A DNA stretch of 64,000 nt from Methylibium sp035762065. Lineage in GTDB: Bacteria; Pseudomonadota; Gammaproteobacteria; Burkholderiales; Burkholderiaceae_C. A program made the position numbers and the translations under genes. Below, piece by piece: positions 26,733-37,369 of the stretch. Position 1 is the stretch's first letter, and every line of letters starts with the position of its first letter. The DNA is taken from positions 9,689 to 73,688 of the forward strand of contig NZ_DASTPW010000015.1 of the NCBI RefSeq assembly GCF_035762065.1. The letters run 5' to 3'. The notes under the pieces are model-generated. The model had not been told where the DNA came from and searched no databases. It saw only the letters and a list, made by a program, of their open reading frames with translations.

Positions 26733-28004
26733 ATGAACCTGCAGTCCAAGCTCGCGATCCTGGCCGATGCCGCCAAATACGACGCCTCGTGCGCCAGCAG
26801 CGGCGCCGACAAGCGCAACGCCGTCGGGGCGCCGAAGGGCGCCATCGGCTCGACCGAGGGCATGGGCATCTGCCACAGCTACGCGCCCGACGGCCGCTGC
26901 ATCTCGCTGCTCAAGCTGCTGCTCACCAACTATTGCCAGTTCGATTGCCTCTACTGCGTCAACCGCGTCAGCAGCAACGTGCCGCGCGCGCGCTTCACGG
27001 TGCAGGAGGTGGTCGACCTGACGCTCGACTTCTACCGGCGCAACTGCATCGAAGGCCTGTTCCTCAGCTCCGGGATCATCCGGAGCCCCGACCACACGAT
27101 GGAGCAGATCGTCGAGGTCGCGCGCCGGCTGCGCGAGGAGCACCACTTCCGCGGCTACATCCACTTGAAGACGATCCCCGACGCGAGCGCCGAGCTGCTC
27201 GCCGCCGCGGGCCGCCACGCCGACCGGCTGAGCATCAACATCGAGCTGCCGACGCCGGCCGGCCTCGCGGCGCTGGCGCCGCAGAAGGACAACGCGGCGA
27301 TCAAGCGCTCGATGGCGCGCATGCGCATCCACATCGAGGACGCCCGCGCGGCCCGCGCGCCGCGTGCCGCCACGTCGCAGCCGAAGCTCGCGCCCAAGCG
27401 CGCGAAGCCGCCGCCGTTCGCGGCCGCGGGCCAGAGCACGCAGATGATCGTCGGCGCCGACGACGCGAACGACCGCGCGATCCTCGACACCAGCGCCGCG
27501 CTCTACGCGAGCTACGGCCTGAAGCGCGTCTACTTCTCGGCCTTCAGCCCGATCCCCGACGCGCCGATCGCGCTGCCGTCGAAGCCCGCGCCGCTGGTGC
27601 GCGAGCACCGGCTCTACCAGGCCGACTGGCTGATGCGCTTCTACGGTTTCGACAAGGACGAGATCGTCACCGGCGACACCGGCCTGCTGCGCCTCGACGT
27701 CGACCCGAAGCTCGCCTGGGCGCTGGCGCATCGCCAGCACTTCCCGGTCGACCTGAACCGCGCGCCGCGCGAGCTGCTGCTGCGCGTGCCCGGCCTGGGC
27801 GTCAAGGCGGTGCAGCGCGTGCTCGCCTCGCGCCGCCTGCGGCGGCTGCGCACCGACGATCTCCAGCGCCTGCGCGTGCCGCTGCGCAAGGTGCTGCCCT
27901 TCGTGCAGACCGACGACCACCGCCCGGCGCGCGAAGCCGACTCCGCCGCGCTCACGCGCCAGCTTGCGCCGCTGTCCGAGCAGGCCGAGCTGTTCGAGGC
28001 CTAA
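26733..28004 (+). CDS. Putative DNA modification/repair radical SAM protein
   Basis: The 423-residue protein has the radical SAM cluster motif C-x3-C-x2-C (Cys68, Cys72, Cys75 in NYCQFDCLYC), EGLFLSSGIIRSPDHTMEQ near 104 and a C-terminal helix-hairpin-helix with VPGLGVKAVQRVLASRRL near 352, which suggests DNA contact. This matches the family always found beside a UdgX-type uracil-DNA glycosylase. An insertion rich in Ala, Lys and Pro (about residues 205-228) is non-conserved. The partner starts five bases after its stop. Reaction and substrate are unknown; the LexA-like box suggests damage induction. Confidence 0.85.
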   Translation: MNLQSKLAILADAAKYDASCASSGADKRNAVGAPKGAIGSTEGMGICHSYAPDGRCISLLKLLLTNYCQFDCLYCVNRVSSNVPRARFTVQEVVDLTLDFYRRNCIEGLFLSSGIIRSPDHTMEQIVEVARRLREEHHFRGYIHLKTIPDASAELLAAAGRHADRLSINIELPTPAGLAALAPQKDNAAIKRSMARMRIHIEDARAARAPRAATSQPKLAPKRAKPPPFAAAGQSTQMIVGADDANDRAILDTSAALYASYGLKRVYFSAFSPIPDAPIALPSKPAPLVREHRLYQADWLMRFYGFDKDEIVTGDTGLLRLDVDPKLAWALAHRQHFPVDLNRAPRELLLRVPGLGVKAVQRVLASRRLRRLRTDDLQRLRVPLRKVLPFVQTDDHRPAREADSAALTRQLAPLSEQAELFEA

Positions 28005-28008
28005 GGCG

Positions 28009-29508
28009 ATGCCCGCGCGCCCTGCTCCCGCCGATGCGCCGTTGACGATCACGCTGGCGGGCGAGACGGACTTCGAAGGCTTCCGCGGCGCGGCGCGCCG
28101 GCTGATCGCGCGCGGCGTCGCGCCCGATGCGGTCGCCTGGGCCGTCGCCGAACGCGACGAGCCCGGCCTGTTCGGCGCCGAAGCCGGCGCGAACGAGGCG
28201 GCCTCGAACGACGAGACGCCGGTGCCCAGCGCCTTGCGCGTCAGCCCGGCCTTCGTCGCGCTGTGCCGCGAAGTGGCCCTGCACCGCGACCCGGCCCGCT
28301 TCGCGCTGATGTACCGGCTGCTGTGGCGCTGGCAGCGCGAGCCCGGCCTGCGCGACGACCCGCTCGACGCCGACATGGCCCGTGCGAACGCGATGGCCCA
28401 GGTGGTGCGCCGCGACCTGCACAAGATGAAGGCCTTCGTGCGCTTTCGCGAGGTGCAGCAGGAAGGCGGCGAGACGCTGCACGTGGCCTGGTTCGAGCCG
28501 GAGCACCACATCGTCGAGGCAGTCGCCGGCTTCTTCATGCGCCGCTTCACCGGCATGCGCTGGGCGATCCTGACGCCCGAGCGCTGTGTGCGCTGGAACG
28601 GCGAGGCGCTCGAGTTCACGCCCGGCGCGAAGAAGGAGGACGCGCCCGCGGCCGACGCCGGCGAAGCGCTGTGGCTCACCTACTACCGCGCGATCTTCAA
28701 CCCCGCGCGGCTCAAGCTGCGCGCGATGGAGAAGGAGATGCCGCGCCGCTACTGGCCGAACTTGCCCGAGGCCGAGCTGATCGGCGGGCTCGCCGCGCAC
28801 GCCTACGAGCGCAGCGCCGGCATGGTCGAGCAGCCCCCGACGACGCCGAAGCGGCGGCTCCCCGATGCATCGCCGAGGCGCCGCATCCCGATCGCGGCGC
28901 CGTTCGCCGCGTCCACGCTGGACCCCGACGATGCCGACGGGGCGCTCGAAGCCCAGCGGGACGCCGCCGCCGGCTGCCGCGAATGCCCGCTCGGCGCGCT
29001 GGCGACGCAAACCGTCTGGGGCGAAGGCCCGGCCGGGTCGCGGCTGATGCTGGTCGGCGAGCAACCGGGCGACCAGGAAGACCTGCAGGGCCGCCCCTTC
29101 GTCGGCCCCGCCGGCCAGCTGCTGATGCGCGCGATGACCGAGCTCGGCTGGCCGCGCGACGCGGTCTACATCACCAACGCGGTCAAGCATTTCAAGTACG
29201 AGATGCGCGGGCGCCGCCGCATCCACAAGACGCCGGCGCAGAAGGAGGCCGACGCCTGCCTGCACTGGCTCGAAAGCGAGATCGCGCTGGTCCGGCCGAG
29301 CGCGATCGTCGCGCTCGGCGCCACCGCGGCGCGGCAGTTGATGGGCCGGCCGGTCGCGGTGACCCGCGAGCGCGGCCAGTGGCTCGTGCGCGGCGACGGC
29401 ACGAAGGTGCTGATCACGCTGCATCCGTCGGCGCTGCTGCGGATGGAGCCGGATCAGAAAGAGGCGGCCTACGAGGCCTGGCTGAACGACCTGCGGCGTG
29501 CGGAATAG
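28009..29508 (+). CDS. UdgX-family uracil-DNA glycosylase fused to DUF4130 domain
   Basis: The 499-residue protein combines an N-terminal DUF4130 domain (about residues 75-265, with MARANAMAQVVRRDLHKMKA and WAILTPERCVRW) with a C-terminal UDG domain (about 320-499). The UDG part has GEQPGDQED near 350, the UdgX-specific loop RGRRRIHKTP with His406, and LHPSALLR near 471. In studied UdgX proteins the equivalent His forms a covalent link with the abasic sugar after uracil removal. ATG 28009 overlaps a TAAGG that ends the radical SAM gene, so translation is coupled. A dispersed hairpin element follows the stop directly. Confidence 0.9.
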   Translation: MPARPAPADAPLTITLAGETDFEGFRGAARRLIARGVAPDAVAWAVAERDEPGLFGAEAGANEAASNDETPVPSALRVSPAFVALCREVALHRDPARFALMYRLLWRWQREPGLRDDPLDADMARANAMAQVVRRDLHKMKAFVRFREVQQEGGETLHVAWFEPEHHIVEAVAGFFMRRFTGMRWAILTPERCVRWNGEALEFTPGAKKEDAPAADAGEALWLTYYRAIFNPARLKLRAMEKEMPRRYWPNLPEAELIGGLAAHAYERSAGMVEQPPTTPKRRLPDASPRRRIPIAAPFAASTLDPDDADGALEAQRDAAAGCRECPLGALATQTVWGEGPAGSRLMLVGEQPGDQEDLQGRPFVGPAGQLLMRAMTELGWPRDAVYITNAVKHFKYEMRGRRRIHKTPAQKEADACLHWLESEIALVRPSAIVALGATAARQLMGRPVAVTRERGQWLVRGDGTKVLITLHPSALLRMEPDQKEAAYEAWLNDLRRAE

Positions 29509-29585
29509 GCCCACTCCCGTTGCGGCTTCGTCGCTCCCCCTCCAGGGGCGACGCTGGCGGATCGGCCAAGCCGGATCCGCGGCGT
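29509..29585 (+). repeat. Dispersed 3'-end hairpin element, copy A
   Basis: This copy begins right after the udgX stop. It shares the core GTTGCGGCTTCG, a C-run/G-run hairpin and GCTGGCGGA with copies at 31139, 35184 and, shortened, 39179. Several arms can fold, for example GTCGC with GCGAC around the C/G runs. Confidence 0.8.
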
Positions 29586-29605
29586 CTGCTCGTGGAGCCC
29601 ATGTC

Positions 29606-31138
29606 TTGAGCCAAGCACTGGGCCGGCTGGCATTGCTGCTCGCCGTCGTCCTCGGCAGCGCCTGCACCGCGCTGCCGCCACGGCCGCCGCTCGCGCCGCA
29701 AACCGCCCTCCCCGCCGCAACCCAGGGTGCGCTCGCCGCGCGCTTCGAGCCGCTGGCGCGCGCGCATCCCGGCGTCTCCGGCTTCGTGCCGCTCGAAAGC
29801 GGCGCCGACGCCTTCGCCGCGCGGCTGTGGCTGGCCGATCGCGCCGCGGCCTCGCTCGACGTGCAGTGCTACATCTGGCGCGACGACCGCTCGGGCCGCT
29901 GGCTGCTCGCACGCCTGGCCGCGGCGGCCGAGCGCGGCGTGCGCGTGCGCCTGCTGCTCGACGACAACCACGGCAGCCCGGCGCTCGACGAGGCGCTCGC
30001 GCAACTCGATGCGCATCCGGCTGCCGAGGTGCGGCTGTTCAACCCGTTCCGCTCGCGCGGCTTCGGCCGTCGCGTCGAGCTGATCGCCGACCTGCCGCGG
30101 CTGAACCGCCGCATGCACAACAAGAGCTTCACCGCCGACGGCCGCGCCACCATCCTCGGCGGCCGCAATGTCGGCGACGAATACTTCGGCATCGCCGACC
30201 CGATGCAGTTCGCCGACCTCGACGTGCTCGGCATCGGGCCGATCGCCCCGCAGGTTGCGAAAGCCTTCGACGCCTACTGGAACAGCGAGTCGGCCTGGCC
30301 GCTGGCCGTACTGCGCGAGCCGGGCCGGCCGGCGCCCCCGAACGCCGGCCGGCTCGCCGAGGACGAGCGCTATGCGCGCGCGATCGTCGGGCGCCCGCAG
30401 GTCGAGCGCTGGCGCGCCGACGGGCCGCGCGACGACGACATCGCCTGGGCCCGCGCGACGCTGCTGGTCGATCCGCCCGACAAGGCGCTCGGCGAAGCCG
30501 GCGCGCACGAGCTGGTGATGCCAAAGCTCGAACGCGCGCTCGGCCGGGCCGAGCGCAGCATCGATCTGGTCTCGCCCTACTTCGTGCCGAGCGCCGACGC
30601 AATCGACGCCTACCGCGCGCTGCACGAGCGCGGCGTGCGCCTGCGCGTGCTGACCAATTCGCTCGCGGCGACCGACGTCGCCGCGGTCCACGCCGGCTAT
30701 GCCGACCGGCGCGTCGCGCTGCTCGAAGCCGGCGTCGAGCTCTACGAGCTGAAGCCGACGCCGGGCAGCTCGCGCTCGGGCCGGCTGCTGCGCGCCGGCT
30801 CGTCGCGCGAGGCGAGCCTGCACGCGAAGACCTTCGCGGTGGATGGCGAGCGCATCTACATCGGCTCGCTCAACTTCGATCCGCGCTCGGCCTGGCTCAA
30901 CACCGAGATCGGCGTGCTGCTCGAGCACGCCGGGCTCGCGAGGCGCATCGGCCTGGCCTTCGACCAGGAGGTGCCGCGCGATGCCTGGCGGGTGAGCCTG
31001 CAGGACGGCCGGCTGCGCTGGAGCGAAGCGACGCCCGAAGGTCCGGCCGAAGCGCCGCAGGCCGAACCCGGCGCGAGCTGGCCGCTGCGCTGGTGGACCT
31101 GGATGCTGTCGTGGCTGCCCATCGACGGCTTGCTTTGA
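29606..31138 (+). CDS. Cardiolipin synthase C-like phospholipase D lipoprotein
   Basis: This 510-residue PLD-superfamily protein has two HKD motifs: HNKSFTADGRATILGGRN near residue 170 and HAKTFAVDGERIYIGSLN near 405, as in ClsC/YmdC, which makes cardiolipin from phosphatidylglycerol and phosphatidylethanolamine. The N terminus has a basic-hydrophobic signal ending in the lipobox LGSAC (Cys near 19), so it is probably lipid-anchored. The start is TTG 29606 with GGAG eight bases ahead; the nearby ATG at 29601 is out of frame and stops at once. E. coli ClsC works with YmdB, which is not seen here. Confidence 0.82.
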   Translation: MSQALGRLALLLAVVLGSACTALPPRPPLAPQTALPAATQGALAARFEPLARAHPGVSGFVPLESGADAFAARLWLADRAAASLDVQCYIWRDDRSGRWLLARLAAAAERGVRVRLLLDDNHGSPALDEALAQLDAHPAAEVRLFNPFRSRGFGRRVELIADLPRLNRRMHNKSFTADGRATILGGRNVGDEYFGIADPMQFADLDVLGIGPIAPQVAKAFDAYWNSESAWPLAVLREPGRPAPPNAGRLAEDERYARAIVGRPQVERWRADGPRDDDIAWARATLLVDPPDKALGEAGAHELVMPKLERALGRAERSIDLVSPYFVPSADAIDAYRALHERGVRLRVLTNSLAATDVAAVHAGYADRRVALLEAGVELYELKPTPGSSRSGRLLRAGSSREASLHAKTFAVDGERIYIGSLNFDPRSAWLNTEIGVLLEHAGLARRIGLAFDQEVPRDAWRVSLQDGRLRWSEATPEGPAEAPQAEPGASWPLRWWTWMLSWLPIDGLL

Positions 31139-31216
31139 CCCACCCCCGTTGCGGCTTCGCCGCTCCCCCTCAAGGGGGCGCCGCTGGCGGACCGGCGAAG
31201 CCGGATCCGCGGCGGC
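31139..31216 (+). repeat. Dispersed 3'-end hairpin element, copy B
   Basis: The most regular copy, starting directly after the clsC-like stop. Folds visible by eye are GCGGC-TTC-GCCGC and CCCCC-TCAA-GGGGG, followed by GCTGGCGGACCGGCGAAGCC. It sits between convergent genes. Confidence 0.8.
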
Positions 31217-31233
31217 CACTCGTGCTTCCTGCG

Positions 31234-31746
31234 TTATTCCTCGAGCAGTGACCGAAGCATCCACGCCGACTGCTCGTGGATCGCCAGGCGCTGGGTCAGC
31301 AGGTCGGCGGTCGGCTCGTCGCCGGCCTTGTCGGCGACCGGGAAGACGCCGCGCGCGGTGCGCGCGACCGCCTCGTGGCCCTCGACCAGGATGCGCACCA
31401 TCTCCATCGCCTTCGGCGGCTCGGCCGGCACGTCGGGGATCGAGCTGCGCTTGCCGAACTGGCCGTAGGAGCCTTCGGCCGGGAAGCCGAGCGCGCGGAT
31501 GCGCTCGGCCACCGGATCGACCGCGTTCCACAGCTCGGTGTACTGCTCCATGAACATCGCATGCAGCGTGTTGAACATCGGGCCGGTGACGTTCCAGTGG
31601 AAGTTGTGGGTGGTGAGGTAGAGCGTGTAGGTGTCGGCGAGCAGCGCGTTCAGCCCCTTCGCGATCGCGGCGCGGTCCTTCTCGGCGATGCCGATGTTGA
31701 TCGCCGGGACGGCAGTGGACGGGGCGGCGGACTTGAGCTTGGCCAT
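31234..31746 (-). CDS. dps: Dps-family DNA-binding ferritin-like protein
   Basis: Dps forms a 12-mer that stores iron, consumes peroxide and binds DNA. The 170-residue protein has the ferroxidase site shared between subunits: His in THNFHWNVTGPMF near residue 50, and Asp/Glu residues of EQYTELWNAVDPVAERIRALG near 68. The N terminus MAKLKSAAPS is short and basic, as in DNA-binding Dps. Start ATG at 31746. It lies just downstream of katG and oxyR in the same direction, behind a terminator-like hairpin. Confidence 0.93.
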   Translation of the reverse strand: MAKLKSAAPSTAVPAINIGIAEKDRAAIAKGLNALLADTYTLYLTTHNFHWNVTGPMFNTLHAMFMEQYTELWNAVDPVAERIRALGFPAEGSYGQFGKRSSIPDVPAEPPKAMEMVRILVEGHEAVARTARGVFPVADKAGDEPTADLLTQRLAIHEQSAWMLRSLLEE

Positions 31747-31759
31747 GGCAGGGCACCTC

Positions 31760-31800
31760 GAAAAGAAGAAGACCGCGGGACTCTAGCGAGGCCCGCGGTC
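31760..31800 (-). terminator. Rho-independent terminator of katG
   Basis: On the minus strand, GACCGCGGG and CCCGCGGTC form a perfect 9-bp stem around a 12-base loop, followed at once by TTCTTCTTTT. It lies 42 bases past the katG stop and ahead of dps. Confidence 0.8.
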
Positions 31801-31842
31801 GTCGAGCGGAGCTGACGGCGTGCCCGTGCACGCCGCCGGGGA

Positions 31843-34059
<2,217 letters not shown>

Positions 34060-34193
34060 GGGAGCCTCCTGAGCTGGCTTTGAAGATCGGACGGGCCAGT
34101 CTAGAAGTCGCCCCGGGGCCGATCAATGAAACCGCGGCAATGGCCTCGATAGAAACGCAGCAGCCTCGGGTTTCCCCGCGGCGCGTTCCCGGC

Positions 34194-35129
34194 TCAGGTG
34201 CTCAGCCGCTTCACGCCGTCGAGCTTGCAGGCGTAGACGGCGTTGCGCAGCGCCGCGATCGCCTCGTAGCGCGTGAAGGTGCGCCGCCAGGCGAGCACCA
34301 CGCGGCGCGTGGGCACCGGGTCGGCGAAGGGCACGTAGCGCACGTGCTGGTTCTGCGGCGCGAGCGGCTCGGCCGGCACGCTCAGCTGCGGCAGCACCGT
34401 CAGGCCCATGCCCGAGGCGACCATGTGCTTGATGGTCTCCAGCGAGCTGCCCTCGAAGCTCTTGCGGATGCCTTCCGCATGGCTCGAGAAGCGCGCGTAC
34501 TCGGGGCAGACCTCGAGCACGTGGTCGCGAAAGCAGTGCCCGGTGCCGAGCAGCAGCATCGTCTCTTCCTTCAGCTCCTCGGACGAGATGCGCTCGCGCC
34601 GGGACAGCGGGTGCGTCGCCGGCGCGGCGACGACGAAGGGCTCGTCGTACAGCGGCGCCACCGCGAGGCCGGTGTCGGGAAAGGGCTCGGCCATGATCGC
34701 CGCGTCGAGGTCGCCGGTGCGCAGCATGTCCAGCAGCTTGGTGGTGAAGTGCTCCTGCAGCATCAGCGGCATCTGCGAAAACATCTCGATCGCGTGGCGC
34801 ACCAGGTCGGGCAGCAGGTAGGGCCCGATCGTGTAGATGATCCCCAGGCGCAGCGGCCCCGAAAGCGGATCCTTGCCGCGCTTGGCGATCTCCTTGATCG
34901 ACGCCGCCTGCTCGATCACCGCCTGCGCCTGGCGCACGATCTCCTCGCCGAGCGGCGTGACGCTGATCTCCGTGCTGCCGCGCTCGAACAGCTTCACGTC
35001 GAGCTCGTCCTCGAGCTTCTTCACCGCGACGCTGAGCGTCGGCTGCGAGACGAAGCAGGCTTCGGCGGCACGGCCGAAATGCTTCTCGCGGGCGACCGCG
35101 ACGATGTAGCGAAGTTCGGTGAGCGTCAT
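34194..35129 (-). CDS. oxyR: Peroxide-sensing LysR-type regulator OxyR
   Basis: The 311-residue LysR-type activator responds to hydrogen peroxide through a disulfide. The helix-turn-helix lies at about residues 18-40 (FGRAAEACFVSQPTLSVAVKK). The sensing cysteines Cys199 (GTGHCF) and Cys208 (EVCPEY) fall at exactly the numbering of E. coli OxyR. Its position directly ahead of katG fits control of katG and dps. It follows recG on the same strand, separated by a copy of the dispersed hairpin element. Confidence 0.96.
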   Translation of the reverse strand: MTLTELRYIVAVAREKHFGRAAEACFVSQPTLSVAVKKLEDELDVKLFERGSTEISVTPLGEEIVRQAQAVIEQAASIKEIAKRGKDPLSGPLRLGIIYTIGPYLLPDLVRHAIEMFSQMPLMLQEHFTTKLLDMLRTGDLDAAIMAEPFPDTGLAVAPLYDEPFVVAAPATHPLSRRERISSEELKEETMLLLGTGHCFRDHVLEVCPEYARFSSHAEGIRKSFEGSSLETIKHMVASGMGLTVLPQLSVPAEPLAPQNQHVRYVPFADPVPTRRVVLAWRRTFTRYEAIAALRNAVYACKLDGVKRLST

Positions 35130-35183
35130 GACGATCGAGGATAGCCCAGCGTCTTGAGCACGATCACGCGCAAGCCCACCAGC

Positions 35184-35258
35184 GGCCGCCGCGACCGGCT
35201 CTGCCGGTCCGCCAGCGGCGCCCCCCTGAGGAGAGCGGCGAAGCCGCAACCGCGGTGG
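35184..35258 (-). repeat. Dispersed 3'-end hairpin element, copy C
   Basis: Reverse orientation copy that starts 5 bases after the recG stop. On the minus strand it reads GTTGCGGCTTCGCCGCT, a C/G-run hairpin and GCCGCTGGCGGACCGG like copy B. It contains also CCGGC-AGA-GCCGG. Confidence 0.8.
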
Positions 35259-35263
35259 TCCCT

Positions 35264-37351
35264 TCAGGCCTTGAGGTAATCGGCCTTGCCGCCGACCCAG
35301 CGATCGATCCAAGCGCGCGCTGCGTCCGGCCGCTCGGCCCACAGCGTCGGCGCGAGCGCGCGGGCCCGTTCGAGCAGCGCAGCGTCGGCCTCCAGATCGG
35401 CGAAGCGAAGCAGCGCCTCGCCGCTTTGCCGCGCACCCATGAACTCGCCGGGGCCACGGATCGCGAGGTCGCGGCGTGCGATCTCGAAGCCGTCGGTCGT
35501 CTCGGCCATCGCGCGCAGCCGCTCCTTGCCCGCCGCCGACAGCGGCGCGGCGTAGAGCAGCACGCACACGCTCGCGACCGTACCGCGGCCGACGCGCCCG
35601 CGCAGCTGGTGCAGCTGCGCGAGGCCGAAGCGCTCGGCATGCTCGACGACCATCAGGCTCGCGTTCGGCACGTCGACGCCGACTTCGATGACCGTCGTCG
35701 CGACCAGCACCGACATCGCGCCGCCGGTGAAGAGCGACATCACCGCCGCCTTCTCCGCCGCCGGCATGCGGCCGTGCAGCAGCCCGACCATCGCGCTGGG
35801 CAGCGCGTCGGCGAGCTGCGCGTGCGTCGCGATGGCATCGCGCAGCTCGACGTGCTCCGACTCCTCGACCAGCGGACAGACCCAATACACCTGCCGCCCC
35901 TGCCCGACGGCCTCGCGGATGCGCTCGATCACCAGCGCGCGCTTCGCGTCGGCGAACAGCTTGGTCACCACCGGCGTGCGCCCGGGGGGCAGCGCGTCGA
36001 TCGTGCTGACGTCGAGGTCGGCGAGGTAGCTCATCGCGAGCGTCCGCGGGATCGGCGTCGCGCTCATCATCAGCAGGTGCGGCTCCAGCGCCGAGGCCGC
36101 CCGCTTGCCGCGCAGCGCGAGCCGCTGCGCGACGCCGAAGCGATGCTGCTCGTCGATCACCGCGAGGCCCAGCCGCGCGAAGGCGACGCCCTCCTCGATC
36201 ACCGCATGCGTGCCGACGACCAGCTGCGCCGCGCCGCTCGCGGCCTGCTCGAGCATCGCCTGCCGCGCCCGGCCCTTGCGGCTGCCGGCGAGCCACGCGA
36301 TGCCGATGCCCAGCGGCTCGAGCCAGCCGACCAGCTTGCGGAAATGCTGCTCGGCGAGGATCTCGGTCGGCGCCATCAGCGCGCACTGCCAGCCGGCGTC
36401 GATCGCGCGGCAGGCGGCGAGCGCGGCGACCACCGTCTTGCCCGAGCCGACGTCGCCCTGCAGCAGACGGTGCATCGGCTGCGGCTTGGCCAGGTCAGCG
36501 GCGATCTCGGCTTCGACGCGCCGCTGCGCCTGCGTCAGCGTGAACGGCAGCGCGGCGAGCAGGCCGCGGTGCAGCGGGCCCGGCGTGGCGGCGAACCGCG
36601 GCGCGCCGAGCTGCGCGCGCGCCCGGCGCGCCTCCAGCTGCGACAGCTGCTGCGCGAGCAGCTCGTCGAACTTGAGCCGCTGCCAGGCCGGGTGCCTGCG
36701 GTCGTCGAGCGCGCGCGCATCGAAGCCGGCCGGCGGCTCGTGCAGCAGCCGCAGCGCATCGACGAGCGTCGGCAGGCCGGGCGGCAGCGCCTCGGGCGGC
36801 AGCAGCTCGGCCAGCGCGCCGCGTTCGATCGCGCGCGCCAGCGCGGCCGCGACGGCCTTGCGCAGGTAGGGCTGGGGCAGCGCCGCGGTGGCCGGATAGA
36901 CCGGCGTCCATGCCGCGGCCAGCGGCGCGCCTTCGTCGACCACGCGGAACGCCGGATGCACCATCTCGCGCCCGAGAAAGCCGCCGCGCACTTCGCCGCG
37001 CGCGCGCACCCGCGCGCCGGGCGCAAGCGACTTCGCATGCGACGGATAGAAGTGCAGGAAGCGCAGCACCAGCTCGCCGCTGCCGTCGTCCAGGTGCGCG
37101 ACGAACTGCCGGCGCGCGCGCTGCTCGATGCGGCTCGCCCGCACCACGCCTTCGACCTGCGCCGACTCGCCTTCGCGCAACGCGCCGATCGCCACGATGC
37201 GCGTCTCGTCCTCGTAGCGCAGCGGGAGGTGCAGCGCAAGGTCGAGGTCGCGCAGCAGGCCGAGCTTGTGGAGTGCGCGTTGCGGGCCGGAAAGCTTCGC
37301 GGCCGGCTTCGCGTCGGGCGTGCCCGCGGCCGGGCGGATCGCGCTCGTCAT
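35264..37351 (-). CDS. recG: ATP-dependent DNA helicase RecG
   Basis: RecG remodels stalled replication forks and Holliday junctions. The 695-residue protein has an OB-like wedge domain (about residues 50-140, HLPLRYEDETRIVAIGAL) and the helicase core: Walker A GDVGSGKTVVAAL near 294, DEQHRFGV near 393, MSATPIPRTLAMS near 421, LLHGRMPAAEK near 513 and QLRGRVGRG near 567. Length is normal. Its ATG (37351) lies only 18 bp from that of the divergent queA, so either promoters overlap or one start is further inside. Confidence 0.95.
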   Translation of the reverse strand: MTSAIRPAAGTPDAKPAAKLSGPQRALHKLGLLRDLDLALHLPLRYEDETRIVAIGALREGESAQVEGVVRASRIEQRARRQFVAHLDDGSGELVLRFLHFYPSHAKSLAPGARVRARGEVRGGFLGREMVHPAFRVVDEGAPLAAAWTPVYPATAALPQPYLRKAVAAALARAIERGALAELLPPEALPPGLPTLVDALRLLHEPPAGFDARALDDRRHPAWQRLKFDELLAQQLSQLEARRARAQLGAPRFAATPGPLHRGLLAALPFTLTQAQRRVEAEIAADLAKPQPMHRLLQGDVGSGKTVVAALAACRAIDAGWQCALMAPTEILAEQHFRKLVGWLEPLGIGIAWLAGSRKGRARQAMLEQAASGAAQLVVGTHAVIEEGVAFARLGLAVIDEQHRFGVAQRLALRGKRAASALEPHLLMMSATPIPRTLAMSYLADLDVSTIDALPPGRTPVVTKLFADAKRALVIERIREAVGQGRQVYWVCPLVEESEHVELRDAIATHAQLADALPSAMVGLLHGRMPAAEKAAVMSLFTGGAMSVLVATTVIEVGVDVPNASLMVVEHAERFGLAQLHQLRGRVGRGTVASVCVLLYAAPLSAAGKERLRAMAETTDGFEIARRDLAIRGPGEFMGARQSGEALLRFADLEADAALLERARALAPTLWAERPDAARAWIDRWVGGKADYLKA

Positions 37352-37369
37352 GCGACGATTCTGGCCTTC

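Noticed and set aside
34060..34193. OxyR binding site in front of katG
   Set aside because: GATAG and ATCGA-like pieces occur, but I could not fit the four-part ATAG-N7-CTAT pattern convincingly, so it is not annotated.
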